Counted from the stretch's first letter, positions 1 to 7,848 are shown. The stretch is 28,696 bases of DNA from an uncultured Oscillospiraceae bacterium (GCA_934569045.1 CAKTJX010000032.1:1-28696), one strand, 5' to 3'. Numbers and translations are program-made. The notes: generated by a model not told the origin, from the sequence alone.

Positions 1-125
1 ACCTTGTGCTTGCCGCGCAGCAGGTTAGCAGCGATCACAGCGGTACGGCCCAGGGGCTTGCCGGCTGCATCGATGATGTACCACTTGCGCACCACGGTCT
101 CCTTCTTGGCGAGGGTAGTGGACAT
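1..125 (-). CDS. rplM: 50S ribosomal protein L13 (5' part only)
   Basis: The minus strand gives 41 residues starting [20 protein letters not shown] and continuing with [20 protein letters not shown]. This matches the N-terminus of L13, an early-assembling large-subunit protein; the WYxxDAxGKxLGR and LRGKHK segments are characteristic. The gene runs off the left edge, so about two thirds of the usual roughly 145 residues are missing. The start is set by a GGAGGA ribosome binding site 5-10 bases upstream. In most Firmicutes rplM is followed by rpsI; that gene would lie outside the window. Transcription comes from the promoter at 205-233. Confidence 0.93.
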   Translation of the reverse strand, partial: MSTTLAKKETVVRKWYIIDAAGKPLGRTAVIAANLLRGKHK

Positions 126-204
126 ATGGGTTCCTCCAATTTTTTGGTAAAATATTTTGACATTCTCGTGGGGATGAAGTACAATATCTTCAAACCGCTT
201 AAGA

Positions 205-233
205 TTTATACCATAAGAAAATTCAAATGTCAA
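205..233 (-). promoter_or_regulatory. sigma-A promoter of rplM
   Basis: On the minus strand there is TTGACA (228-233), a 17-base spacer and TATAAA (205-210). The transcript would carry a leader of about 70 bases before rplM. L13 leaders that bind their own protein are known in Firmicutes. A small GAAG/CTTC stem is visible in this leader, but I cannot match it to the known motif. The remaining 120 bases up to the ttcA-like gene are AT-rich and show no clear plus-strand promoter. Confidence 0.85.
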
Positions 234-353
234 CACCTTTTTTGAAGATTTTTATGCAGCTTTGAAAAAGCTCTCGAAATCTTTCAAAATCTCTTGATTG
301 CTCTTGAATGCTCACTTGCGGATTGAAACCGTTTTTAGGAGGAAATATAGAAA

Positions 354-1100
354 ATGCAGAGACTTGTGGGCCTGGTTCGCAGGTGCGTAGAAGATTACAA
401 CATGATTGAAGACGGAGATAAAATTGCCGTAGGTGTCTCCGGCGGCAAGGATTCTCTGGTCCTCGTGAAGCTTCTGGCCGCCCTGCGGGGCTACCACAAC
501 CGGGATTTCCAGCTGGAGGCCATCACCATCGACATGGGCCTCGGCATGGATTACAGCGCCGTGGAGGCCATGTGCCGCGCACTGGATGTGCCCTATACCG
601 TTGTCAAAACGGAGATCGGCCCCATCGTCTTTGACTATCGGCAGGAGAAAAACCCCTGCTCCATGTGCTCCAAAATGCGCCGGGGCGCATTGAATCAGGC
701 GCTGGTGGACAAGGGGTTTAACAAGCTGGCTCTGGGGCACCATTTTGACGATGCGGTGGAGACCTTCCTCATGTCCCTGATCTACGAGGGCCGCATCAGC
801 TGCTTCCAGCCCGTAACCCATCTGGACCGTACCGGCATTACCCAAATTCGTCCCATACTCTATATCCATGAGAAAACCGTGGATGCCTTCGCCAGACGGG
901 AGAACCTGCCCGTTCTGCAAAACCGCTGCCCCGTGGATAAGCACACCAAGCGGGAGGAGATCAAGGAGTTGATCTACGATCTGGTAAAGACCTACCCGGA
1001 TCTGAAGGAGCGGATTTTCGGCGCCATGCAGCGCTATCCTCTGGAGGCCTGGGAGCCCCAGGGCCGGTACAAGCGGCCTGTGGATGATTTCAGGGAATAA
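354..1100 (+). CDS. ttcA: TtcA-like tRNA thiolation ATP pyrophosphatase
   Basis: This is a 248-residue PP-loop enzyme. The nucleotide-binding motif SGGKDS is near residue 30. A Cys-x-x-Cys pair follows in PCSMCSKMRRG, near residues 101-104, and a third cysteine lies in NRCPVDKHTKRE. TtcA proteins use three such cysteines to hold an iron-sulfur cluster and add sulfur to cytidine 32 of tRNA. GHHFDDAVET is the usual PP-loop family second motif. The start follows AGGAGGAAATATAGAAA. The protein is somewhat shorter than the E. coli enzyme, and Firmicute members of this group are sometimes labelled TilS by mistake. The exact tRNA target is inferred from family resemblance. Confidence 0.8.
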   Translation: MQRLVGLVRRCVEDYNMIEDGDKIAVGVSGGKDSLVLVKLLAALRGYHNRDFQLEAITIDMGLGMDYSAVEAMCRALDVPYTVVKTEIGPIVFDYRQEKNPCSMCSKMRRGALNQALVDKGFNKLALGHHFDDAVETFLMSLIYEGRISCFQPVTHLDRTGITQIRPILYIHEKTVDAFARRENLPVLQNRCPVDKHTKREEIKELIYDLVKTYPDLKERIFGAMQRYPLEAWEPQGRYKRPVDDFRE

Positions 1101-1151
1101 TTCCCAGAAAAACGGGAAAACTTTCTTTGCAAGGAAAAAGGAGGTATTTCC

Positions 1152-1409
1152 ATGGTCAAGGGTGTATCCCGTCAGGTCATTGTGGTTCCATCCCCGGACA
1201 AAAAGCTGTTCGATCAGGCAATTTTCATTTTGAAGGACGACGCGGTTTCAGAGGGCGTCAGTGATGACGCGCTTCTCCGCCAGGCCCGTCAGGTTCTCCG
1301 TGCGGCCCCCCAGGAGCACAGGCGCGGCGTACGGCTCTATGGCATCTTCTGGGCTGCCTGCGGGGCGCTGGTGACCGGAGTGGTGTGGGCTCTGACGGCA
1401 CTTTTATAA
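1152..1409 (+). CDS. small conserved protein with C-terminal membrane segment
   Basis: An 85-residue protein preceded by AAGGAGG eight bases before the ATG. The first 60 residues are soluble and mixed in charge (VSRQVIVVPSPDKKLFDQAI, then an acidic stretch). The last 25 or so form a single hydrophobic helix (YGIFWAACGALVTGVVWALTALL region), suggesting a tail-anchored membrane protein. I do not recognise a named family. It sits between two tRNA-modification genes with gaps of about 50 and 30 bases, so co-transcription with them is likely. The good ribosome binding site and codon use like its neighbours support a real gene. Confidence 0.7.
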   Translation: MVKGVSRQVIVVPSPDKKLFDQAIFILKDDAVSEGVSDDALLRQARQVLRAAPQEHRRGVRLYGIFWAACGALVTGVVWALTALL

Positions 1410-1440
1410 CGATCTATTTTCGCAGAAAGAGAGAAAATCC

Positions 1441-2406
1441 ATGCAGATTGGAAATTTAACAGTAGAAAATCCCCTGTTCCTGGCCCCCATGGCCGGGGTG
1501 ACGGACTGGGCCTTCCGGACGGTCTGTGCCAGGCTGGGGGCGGGGGTTACGGTGACGGAAATGGTCTCCTCCCGGGCCCTGGTCTACCAGGACAAAAAGA
1601 CCGCCAAGCTTTTAAAGAAGAACGAGGGCAGCCTCTGCGGCGCGCAGATCTTCGGCAATGACCCGGAGATTATGGCCCAGGGGGCTCGGCTTGCGCTGGA
1701 GCTCTCCGACTGCGACTTTCTGGATATCAACATGGGCTGCCCTATGCCGAAAATCGCCAATTCCGGCGACGGCTGCGGTCTGATGCGCAGCCCGGAGCTG
1801 GCGGAGCGCATCGTCCAAGCGGTGTGCGCCGCGGTGGACGTGCCGGTGACGGTCAAGTGCCGCCTGGGCTGGGACAAGGGCAGCATCAACGTCCTGGACT
1901 TTACCAAACGCATGGAGCAGGCGGGCGCGGCCATGGTTACCGTTCATGGCCGCACCCGGAGCCAGCTCTATTCCGGCATGGCGGACTGGGACGCCATCCG
2001 CAAGGTGAAGGAGCAGCTGTCCATTCCGGTGATTGCCAACGGGGATATCACCGGGGCGGAGGCGGCCCTGCGCTGTGCCAAATGGACCGGGGCGGATGGG
2101 CTGATGATCGGCCGCAGCTGCTTCGGGGACCCCTGGATTTTTGCGGAGGTGCAGGCGGCCCTAGCAGGTCAGACCATCCCGGAGCGGCCCCCGCTGAAGG
2201 ACCGCGTTGCCGTTGCCGTAGACCAGTTCCGCCTGGCGGAGCAGGACCACGGGGAGCATGTGGCCTGCCTGGAGGCGCGGAAGCACTTCGCCTGGTACTT
2301 ACGGGGTGTGCCCCACAGCGGATTTTACAAGCAGCAGATTTCTTCTCTGACCACCATGGAGGATATTTACCGGGTGGCAAAGGAGATTTCCAGAGATTTG
2401 CAGTAG
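1441..2406 (+). CDS. dusB: tRNA-dihydrouridine synthase (DusB type)
   Basis: A 321-residue flavoenzyme that reduces specific uridines in the tRNA D-loop to dihydrouridine. The start LTVENPLFLAPMAGVTD is the FMN-binding TIM-barrel opening. NMGCP places the catalytic cysteine at residue 100. VTVKCRLGW and VTVHGRTR carry the FMN-contacting lysine and histidine, and ANGDI and GLMIGRSCFGDPW complete the barrel. Length is normal for the family. It begins about 30 bases after the small membrane protein gene, with a purine-rich AAAGAGAGAAA as a modest ribosome binding site. It ends at an intrinsic terminator at 2426-2476. Confidence 0.92.
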   Translation: MQIGNLTVENPLFLAPMAGVTDWAFRTVCARLGAGVTVTEMVSSRALVYQDKKTAKLLKKNEGSLCGAQIFGNDPEIMAQGARLALELSDCDFLDINMGCPMPKIANSGDGCGLMRSPELAERIVQAVCAAVDVPVTVKCRLGWDKGSINVLDFTKRMEQAGAAMVTVHGRTRSQLYSGMADWDAIRKVKEQLSIPVIANGDITGAEAALRCAKWTGADGLMIGRSCFGDPWIFAEVQAALAGQTIPERPPLKDRVAVAVDQFRLAEQDHGEHVACLEARKHFAWYLRGVPHSGFYKQQISSLTTMEDIYRVAKEISRDLQ

Positions 2407-2425
2407 AATTTTGGATAAAAAAGAG

Positions 2426-2476
2426 GCCGTTTCGCATCCTAAATCCATGAGGTGAGGGATGTGAAACGGCTTTTTT
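2426..2476 (+). terminator. intrinsic terminator after dusB overlapping the next gene's start
   Basis: Bases 2426-2439 pair with 2457-2470 to give a 14-bp stem with a single G-T pair, a 17-base loop, and six Ts at 2471-2476. A run of As before the stem means it could also terminate the minus strand. The ribosome binding site of the downstream peptidase gene lies in the loop, and its GTG start (2461) is in the right arm of the stem. Confidence 0.8.
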
Positions 2477-3402
2477 CGGCGCTTATTCTGTGCGCCTGTC
2501 TGCTCCTTCCGGTGTCCGCGGAACCCATCCGCTGGGTGGATTTCAACGTGTCCAGCCAATCCATGGCCTATGCCTTGCGCCGGGATGTGGAGACCTCGGA
2601 GCAGGAAAAGCATCTGTCCTGGATCGAAATTCTGGCCCTGGCCGCCTGCAGGACCGGGGGAAAGTGCGGCCTGACCGCCGTTCAGAGGGCGGCGAAGGAC
2701 TTAGAAGGGGACATGCCCGCCAAGGAGGCGGCCGGAGAGCTGGGGAAATATTACGATTATTATTTCGGGGCCTATTCTGCCGCCCTGGGGGGCCTGGTGG
2801 GCAGCTACGCCATCGAAAAGGCCGGCCAGTGGCTCCCGCAGTACGGCCTGAAAGCCTTTTCTCCCGTAGCGGCGGGCTACGGCTACAGCCATTGCGATGA
2901 CTTTGGCGTGGGCCGCAGCTTCGGCTTCAAACGGAAGCATCTGGGCAACGACCTGATGGGCGGCCTGGGCACCCCCATTGTGGCGGTGGAGGGCGGCGTG
3001 GTGGAGGCCATGGGCTGGAACCGCTACGGTGGCTGGCGGGTGGGCATCCGCTCCTTTGACGGGAAGCGGTACTACTATTATGCCCACTTGCAGAAGGATC
3101 GGCCCTTTGCCCCAGGTCTACAGGAGGGGGACATGGTCCAGGCGGGGGAGCTCATCGGCTTTATGGGCCGCACCGGCTATTCGGACAGGGAAAACGTCAA
3201 CAATATTGAGACGGTGCACCTGCATTTTGGCCTGGAGCTCATCTTTGACGAGAGCCAGAAGGAGTGCAACAGTGAAATCTGGATCAATGTGTACGAAATT
3301 GTAAAGCTCCTGTCCCAGCACCGCAGCAGCTATCAAAAAACAGCCCAGGCCTGGCAGCTGGTTTACCCCTACCGGGATCTGGACTGGGTGGAATTTCCTT
3401 AG
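2461..3402 (+). CDS. exported M23-family peptidoglycan endopeptidase
   Basis: About 313 residues. An N-terminal signal peptide (MKRLFSALILCACLLL, likely cut after PVSA) is followed by a helical region of about 110 residues and then an M23/LytM domain. The zinc ligands are visible as H160 and D164 in KHLGNDLMG and the HLHFGLE pair at 253 and 255. GTPIVAVEGGVVE and AGELIGFMGRTG are typical M23 strands. The enzyme should cut cell-wall cross-bridges outside the membrane. I chose GTG 2461 because GAGGTGAGG lies just upstream and the signal peptide then starts naturally; GTG 2452 is possible but has no ribosome binding site. The stop overlaps trmO's stop by a few bases, tail to tail. Confidence 0.85.
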   Translation: MKRLFSALILCACLLLPVSAEPIRWVDFNVSSQSMAYALRRDVETSEQEKHLSWIEILALAACRTGGKCGLTAVQRAAKDLEGDMPAKEAAGELGKYYDYYFGAYSAALGGLVGSYAIEKAGQWLPQYGLKAFSPVAAGYGYSHCDDFGVGRSFGFKRKHLGNDLMGGLGTPIVAVEGGVVEAMGWNRYGGWRVGIRSFDGKRYYYYAHLQKDRPFAPGLQEGDMVQAGELIGFMGRTGYSDRENVNNIETVHLHFGLELIFDESQKECNSEIWINVYEIVKLLSQHRSSYQKTAQAWQLVYPYRDLDWVEFP

Positions 3403-4091
3403 ATTTTTGCCGCTTCTACGCTTTGCACCGTCAGCGTGGTATCCTCCACGGTGAAGCGGATATCGAAGCCGGAGAAGGTGAGGCCGTAGACTCTGCCGGG
3501 CTTGCGCTGGTAGGAGGGCCGGGGATCATGGGAGAGAACGCCAATGGCGGCCGCCTGTTTGTCCTCCGGCAGCTTTTCCAGCAGGGCAGGGGGGAAGTCC
3601 ACTGTCAGCAGAAAATCCCCGACTCGGTCTGTGAAGCCGCCGGCAGCTGCCGGGATACAGTCGCCGTAGGGAATATAGGGCTTGATGTCGAAAATCGGCG
3701 TTCCGTCCATCAGGTCCGCGCCGCCGACGATCAGCACCGTGCCAAACTGCTGGGTGTGCTTTTTCTCCAGTAGCCGGACGCAGGACAGCCCCAGATTGTT
3801 GGGCCGGAAAGGGGAGCGGGTGGCAAAGACCCCCATGCGGGTATTCCCCCCCAGCCGAGGAGGCCGCACCGTGGGGGACCAGCCCTCCCGCACCGCCTGG
3901 GAGAACTGCCAGATCAGCCACAGGTGGGAGTAGTCCTCAATGCCCCGCAGGGCCTCGTCATTGCGGAATTCCGGCTCGAAGACGATCATGGACTTCAGCT
4001 CCTCTACCAGGCCGCTTTGTCTGGGAATGCCGAATTTGCTGGGAAAGTCGCTGCGCATATGGGCAATGGGGTGAATTTCTACGGTTTCCAT
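3399..4091 (-). CDS. trmO: tRNA (m6t6A37) methyltransferase TrmO
   Basis: A 230-residue protein of the TrmO/TsaA (YaeB, UPF0066) family, which methylates the N6 position of threonylcarbamoyladenosine 37 in tRNA using S-adenosylmethionine. Visible motifs are RSDFPSKFGIPRQSG near the start, IEDYSHLWLIWQF, and VFATRSPFRPNNLGLS, the family signature. The C-terminal half holds DIKPYIPYGD. ATG 4091 is preferred over the longer open frame because GGGGAGGA lies about 10 bases upstream and family members begin near this point. It starts one base after the znuB stop, so it is probably translationally coupled as the last gene of the metal-transporter operon. Confidence 0.9.
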   Translation of the reverse strand: METVEIHPIAHMRSDFPSKFGIPRQSGLVEELKSMIVFEPEFRNDEALRGIEDYSHLWLIWQFSQAVREGWSPTVRPPRLGGNTRMGVFATRSPFRPNNLGLSCVRLLEKKHTQQFGTVLIVGGADLMDGTPIFDIKPYIPYGDCIPAAAGGFTDRVGDFLLTVDFPPALLEKLPEDKQAAAIGVLSHDPRPSYQRKPGRVYGLTFSGFDIRFTVEDTTLTVQSVEAAKI

Positions 4092-4092
4092 T

Positions 4093-4932
4093 TCAGGCGT
4101 TCCTCCCCCGGAACGCATAGGTTCCCGCAAAGATCAGGGTCAGCACCAGGCTGATGGCCGCGCCGGCAGAGCAGCCGAAGCTGTAGGACACTGCCAGCCC
4201 CGTCAGCCCGGCGACCAGGGCGAAGAGCACGGAAAACAGATGGTACTGCTTCTGGTTCCGGGCCACATTCCGGGAGGCTGCTCCCGGCAGCACCAGCAGG
4301 GAATTGAGAATCAGCAGACCCATGCTGGAAATGGACAGGGTTACCACCACCGCAATGGCCACCGTGAAAATCGTCTGGGACAATGCCACCGGAATTCCGC
4401 GGGAGGAAGCCAGCTGGGGGTGCACCGCCGTCAGGGTCAGCCGGTTGGCGTACAGGCACCAGAATCCCAGCACACCCAGCAGCACCAGCGCCAGCATCCC
4501 AATCTCCCCCGGCGTAATGGACAGCACGTCACCAATCAGATACTTATTGTACTTTGTAAAGCTGCCGCCGCCAACGGTGGCCACCAGAATGCCCAGGGCT
4601 ACCGCCGCGCTGGAAAAAACGCCGATCAGTGTATCTGCCGCCTGATTGCTGCCCCGGCGGATGTAGGAGAACAGCAGGGCAAAGGCGGCGCTGAAGGCCA
4701 CGGCGGCCCAGGTGGGGGCGGCGATGCCGAAGATGGACCCCAGGGCAATGCCCGTAAAGGCGGAGTGGCCCAGGGCATCGGAGAAGAAGCTCATGTGCCC
4801 TGTGACAATCATGGTGGAGAGAATGCCGAACAGGGGCGCCATCAGCAGCAGCGCCAGCAGGGCGTTTTTCATAAAGTCCCACCTGAGCATTTCCAGGGGG
4901 ATTGCGTTGCAGATTGAATACCAGATGCTCAT
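4093..4932 (-). CDS. znuB: zinc/manganese ABC transporter permease
   Basis: A 279-residue integral membrane protein of the ABC-3 metal permease family, with about eight or nine hydrophobic segments. The SFFSDALGHSAFTGIALG stretch near residue 50 and the LLILNSLLVLPGAASRNVA stretch near residue 220 are family landmarks; SFGCSAGAAI is in the last part. It forms the membrane channel for the solute delivered by the binding protein encoded upstream. Its ATG overlaps the end of znuC by four bases, so translation is coupled. Whether the metal is zinc or manganese cannot be told from the permease alone. Confidence 0.9.
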   Translation of the reverse strand: MSIWYSICNAIPLEMLRWDFMKNALLALLLMAPLFGILSTMIVTGHMSFFSDALGHSAFTGIALGSIFGIAAPTWAAVAFSAAFALLFSYIRRGSNQAADTLIGVFSSAAVALGILVATVGGGSFTKYNKYLIGDVLSITPGEIGMLALVLLGVLGFWCLYANRLTLTAVHPQLASSRGIPVALSQTIFTVAIAVVVTLSISSMGLLILNSLLVLPGAASRNVARNQKQYHLFSVLFALVAGLTGLAVSYSFGCSAGAAISLVLTLIFAGTYAFRGRNA

Positions 4933-5678
4933 AAGCTGCCGCCTTTCATGTGGAAAATCCCCTGGAATTCCTGGGAGGAGAGAACCTCCTCCGGGGTGCC
5001 CTTGGCACGGATGCCGCCGTCAATGAGCACCACCTGGTCGGCGTACCTTGGCAGCATGGAAAAATCGTGGGTGGTCATCAGGATGGACAGGTCGTAGGTC
5101 TTGCGGATCTCGTCCAGCATATCCATCAGGGTGGTCATTCCCTCTACATCCACGCCGGACAGGGGCTCGTCCAGAATCAGAATGTTGGGCATGGGCTCCA
5201 GCGCCAGAGCCAGCAGCACCCGCTGCAGCTCACCGCCGGAGAGGGTGCCCACCCGCTTGTGCAGCAAATCGGTGCCGTGCACCCGGTCCAGACAGTCCAG
5301 AATGGTCTGCTCCATGGCCTTGGAAATGCCCAGGAAGGCGGGCCGCTTGCTCATGCAGCAGGCGAACAGGTCCGCCACGGACAGGGGCTCCCCCGGGTCA
5401 AAAGCCGGGCTCTGAGGCACATAGCCAATCCGGGGCTTGTGGCTCCGGTGTCCCGGCTCGGAAAAGGCGATGATGCCGGAATAGGGCCGCTGGCCCAGAA
5501 TGGCTTTGAGAAAGGTGCTTTTGCCAGCGCCGTTGGGGCCGATCAGAGCCACCATTTCCCCACAGTGGACATGGAGATTCATGTCCTTTAAAATAATGTT
5601 GCCGCCGATGCTGACGCTCAGGTTTTCTACCCGCAGGCAGCAGGCATGGCCGCAGTCGTTGATGTGCAGTTCGCTCAT
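4929..5678 (-). CDS. znuC: zinc/manganese ABC transporter ATP-binding protein
   Basis: A 249-residue ABC ATPase. Walker A is GPNGAGKST (near residue 50), the Q-loop is YVPQSPAFD, the signature is LSGGELQRV, and Walker B is ILILDEPLSG followed by MTTHDFSM with the switch histidine. It powers metal import together with the adjacent permease and binding protein. An HxxxCCLR segment near the N-terminus is unusual but not diagnostic. The start codon overlaps the znuA stop by four bases and the stop overlaps the znuB start by four, indicating one tightly coupled operon. Confidence 0.93.
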   Translation of the reverse strand: MSELHINDCGHACCLRVENLSVSIGGNIILKDMNLHVHCGEMVALIGPNGAGKSTFLKAILGQRPYSGIIAFSEPGHRSHKPRIGYVPQSPAFDPGEPLSVADLFACCMSKRPAFLGISKAMEQTILDCLDRVHGTDLLHKRVGTLSGGELQRVLLALALEPMPNILILDEPLSGVDVEGMTTLMDMLDEIRKTYDLSILMTTHDFSMLPRYADQVVLIDGGIRAKGTPEEVLSSQEFQGIFHMKGGSL

Positions 5679-6553
5679 CCCAGAGCCTCCTTGATGGTAT
5701 CGATATTGCGGTACATGGCGTCAAAATAGCTGTCTCCCGCCATGGCCATGTCCAGAACGGCTTCCTTCGCACCGGTCTCCCGGCAGAGAATTTCCGCCGC
5801 GGAGGTGCTGCCGTTTTTCTCCACAAATACGGCGGGCAGATCATGGCCCCGGACCAGCTGGATGAGCCCGATCAGCTCCTTTGCGGAGGCCTCGCTGCCG
5901 GATTCCTCCTCCACCGCCGCCAGAATATCCAGGTCAAAGGCCTGGGCAAAGTAAGAAAACCCATCATGGAAGGTGATGAGCTCCCGACAGCTAAGCTGGG
6001 AGAGCGTATCCTGCCCATATTGCTCCAGCGCGTCCAGCTGGGCGAGCAGGGACGTTAGATTTTCCGCAAACCGGTCCGCCCGCTCCGGGTATGCCTTGCT
6101 TAACCCATTGCAGATATTCTGTGCCATGATCTTTGCGTTGGCAGGGGAGAGCCAGATGTGGGGGTCCCACTCGTGATCATGCCCGTCCCCATCGTGGGGA
6201 TGTTCGTGCTCCCCGTGTTCCTCGCCCTCCAGCAGCGCAATGCCCTGGGAGGCGTCAATGGCCGGTTTTCCATCCAGGATGCCGTCCATAAAGTCCTCCA
6301 GCCCCGCACCGGACAGGACGATGAGCTCCGCCTGCTCTGCCTGCCGCACCTGATTTACATTCAGGGAGTAGTCATGCAGGCAGGAGACGGACTCCGTAAT
6401 CAGCCGCCCCACAGTCAGGTCCGTTCCCTGGCACAGGGCCTGGGTGAACTGGTAGACCGGCAGGGTGGTGGCGGCAATGTCCACGGTTTCCGTGGACCGG
6501 GCGCACCCGCTGAGTAGCAGAAGCAGCCCCAATAGAATCGCAGATTTTTTCAT
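5675..6553 (-). CDS. znuA: zinc/manganese ABC transporter substrate-binding lipoprotein
   Basis: About 292 residues, cluster A-I solute-binding protein. A lipobox (LLLLLSGC) places the lipidated cysteine at residue 17. A histidine- and acid-rich loop with repeated EHEH, PHDGDGHDHE elements lies near the middle, followed by WDPHIWLSP and later ITFHDGFSYFAQAF. These provide the usual metal-binding histidines; such a loop is more typical of zinc than manganese binders. ATG 6553 is chosen because AGGTG lies about eight bases upstream; a GTG at 6562 is in frame but less likely. The gene begins only 18 bases from an inverted-repeat element (6572-6751), so its promoter is not obvious. Confidence 0.92.
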   Translation of the reverse strand: MKKSAILLGLLLLLSGCARSTETVDIAATTLPVYQFTQALCQGTDLTVGRLITESVSCLHDYSLNVNQVRQAEQAELIVLSGAGLEDFMDGILDGKPAIDASQGIALLEGEEHGEHEHPHDGDGHDHEWDPHIWLSPANAKIMAQNICNGLSKAYPERADRFAENLTSLLAQLDALEQYGQDTLSQLSCRELITFHDGFSYFAQAFDLDILAAVEEESGSEASAKELIGLIQLVRGHDLPAVFVEKNGSTSAAEILCRETGAKEAVLDMAMAGDSYFDAMYRNIDTIKEALG

Positions 6554-6571
6554 ATTCAACACCTAAAAAAG

Positions 6572-6751
6572 AAAGGGACTGCCAAAGAAGCGGCTGCCGC
6601 TGCGAACCAGTGCGCACACTGGTGTGGGAATCCCCCGGATTTTCGAGTATGTTTGCGGAAAATCCGGACAACTCTCCCCGAACCGGGGGATTGCCACGCC
6701 AGTGACATCGGTCACTGGCTCGCAATGACAGCGTTTCTCAACAGTCCCTTT
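6572..6751. repeat. 180-bp palindromic repeat element (MITE/REP-like)
   Basis: The ends are a perfect 10-base inverted repeat, AAAGGGACTG (6572) and CAGTCCCTTT (6742). Inside are three hairpins: ACCAGTG/CACTGGT (6606-6623), CCGGATTTTC with GAAAATCCGG (6635-6644 and 6658-6667), and GCCAGTGA/TCACTGGC (about 6698-6719). A motif GGGGATTnCCAC-GCCAGTG...CACTGG-TCGC occurs twice in opposite orientation. No open reading frame or clear target duplication is present. It looks like a non-autonomous mobile or intergenic repeat placed between a small gene and znuA. Confidence 0.75.
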
Positions 6752-6764
6752 GGGATATCCGATA

Positions 6765-6995
6765 TCAGTGCTTGTCGGTCCATTCCTTGACCTTGGTCTT
6801 CGCCAGACGAAGAATGTCCTCCGTGGGGTAGGGAGAAGCTTCACCGCCGGCAACATACAGGAAGTACAGACCGCCCTCGGTCTGGTACAGGCATTCCTCA
6901 TAACCGGCAGGATCACCCAGAGCACCGCAGGTGTACTTCTGAATCAGGGTCGCCGTATCGGTATCGTACTCTTTTTTGCAGATGATCTTTTTCAT
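6765..6995 (-). CDS. small hypothetical protein
   Basis: A 76-residue soluble protein beginning MKKIICKKEYDTDTATLIQK and ending in a charged helix (LRLAKTKVKEWTDKH). The middle has YEECLYQTEGGLYFLYVAGG, a pattern of short beta strands seen in many small Firmicute and phage proteins of unknown role. I do not assign a function. AAAGGAGG lies seven bases before the ATG, and a promoter is visible at 7032-7059, so the gene is very likely expressed. The znu operon follows 211 bases downstream on the same strand across the repeat element. Confidence 0.75.
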   Translation of the reverse strand: MKKIICKKEYDTDTATLIQKYTCGALGDPAGYEECLYQTEGGLYFLYVAGGEASPYPTEDILRLAKTKVKEWTDKH

Positions 6996-7031
6996 GGAAC
7001 AAGCCTCCTTTCATTGGCGCTTATGCACACT

Positions 7032-7059
7032 ATTATACAGGAAATGATTTGGAAATCAA
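7032..7059 (-). promoter_or_regulatory. promoter of the small gene at 6765-6995
   Basis: On the minus strand TTGATT (7054-7059) and TATAAT (7032-7037) are separated by 16 bases, about 40 bases before the start codon. The perfect -10 and sensible distance support it. Confidence 0.65.
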
Positions 7060-7239
7060 GTGAAAAGAACGGCCAAGCCAAAACATTTCCAAAAAATTGG
7101 AGGAAACCAAGAGAAAGCGTCCCTCCATGGGTCTGCCCCTTCAGCACATTGCACAAAGAAAAGCTGGCTTTTTTGTAGAAAAAAGAACTTCTACCCGCAA
7201 AAAATCCGGGACAACCATGAAATAATCGTTGAATCGTTC
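7060..7239. other. intergenic stretch with no recognised gene
   Basis: Part of the roughly 400-base gap between the small gene and flavodoxin (6996-7399). Apart from the promoter at 7032-7059 and the terminator at 7240-7274, it is AT-rich with A and T runs and no open frame that has both a start and a ribosome binding site. A 31-codon minus-strand frame near 7128 was not accepted. Confidence 0.5.
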
Positions 7240-7274
7240 AAAAAACGCAGCCGCCCGGGAGAGAGGCGGCTGCG
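7240..7274 (-). terminator. intrinsic terminator after flavodoxin
   Basis: CGCAGCCGCC (7246-7255) pairs with GGCGGCTGCG (7265-7274), a 10-bp stem with a 9-base loop. Read on the minus strand it ends in six Ts (7240-7245). It lies about 125 bases after the flavodoxin stop and separates that unit from the next minus-strand promoter. Confidence 0.85.
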
Positions 7275-7399
7275 GACTCTGCAATGTTGGCGATGGGAAA
7301 GAAATAGTTAGGAGGTATTTCGGCAATACAGCGCATTCATTACAGAGATTTTGGAAAATCAAAATAAGGCGGACGCAACCAGATGCGTTCAGAGGCCCT

Positions 7400-7819
7400 T
7401 TATGCCAGAGCCTCGCCCAGGCTGCGGCAGCTTGCCAGCGCGTCGTCATCGGGCTGCTCCTGGCAGATGACGCTGTCGCAGGCCAGGTTGGCGCCCTTGG
7501 CCTGGCAGGTTTCCTCCCAGGTGCGCATCCACTCGCCGTCGCCCCAGCCGTAGGAGCCGAACAGGGCAATCTTCTTGCCGGAGAGCTTGGCCTCGCAGCC
7601 CTCAAACATGGGGGCAAACTCCGTATCCTCCAGCTCCTCCGCGCCCATAGCGGGGCAGCCGAAGGCAACCGCGTCAAAGGCATCCATCTGGTCAGCATCA
7701 AATTCTGTGGCGGTCAGCAGAGAAACCTCCGCGCCTGCCTTTTTGGCACCCTCGGCCACAGCCTGGGCCATGGCCTCGGTGTTGCCGGTGCTGCTCCAAT
7801 ATACAACTGCAATTTTCAT
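7400..7819 (-). CDS. flavodoxin
   Basis: About 139 residues, the usual length of a short-chain flavodoxin. It starts MKIAVVYWSSTGNTEAMA, where SSTGNTE is the FMN phosphate-binding loop, followed by AFGCPAMGAEELED and LFGSYGWGDGEWM, the two flavin-flanking loops. It carries electrons in the cytoplasm and in many bacteria replaces ferredoxin when iron is scarce. Two starts are possible: ATG 7819 fits family N-termini, and ATG 7828, nine bases earlier, lies very close to the AAAGGA ribosome binding site. Upstream on the same strand are a MITE-like element and a DUF3793 gene, with a promoter carrying paired palindromes at 8760-8844. Confidence 0.9.
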   Translation of the reverse strand: MKIAVVYWSSTGNTEAMAQAVAEGAKKAGAEVSLLTATEFDADQMDAFDAVAFGCPAMGAEELEDTEFAPMFEGCEAKLSGKKIALFGSYGWGDGEWMRTWEETCQAKGANLACDSVICQEQPDDDALASCRSLGEALA

Positions 7820-7848
7820 AATGGTCATTTTCCTTTCTTGTGTACCTT

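Noticed and set aside
1098..1118. TTCCC/GGGAA inverted repeat after the ttcA-like gene
   Set aside because: The stem is only five bases and lacks a T tract, so termination is unlikely.
6752..6764. GGATATCC/GATATC palindromes upstream of the znu operon as a Zur or AdcR site
   Set aside because: They do not match the Zur or AdcR consensus and are too short; likely chance.
7311..7330. Plus-strand AGGAGGT resembling a ribosome binding site
   Set aside because: No start codon with an open frame follows at a usable distance.
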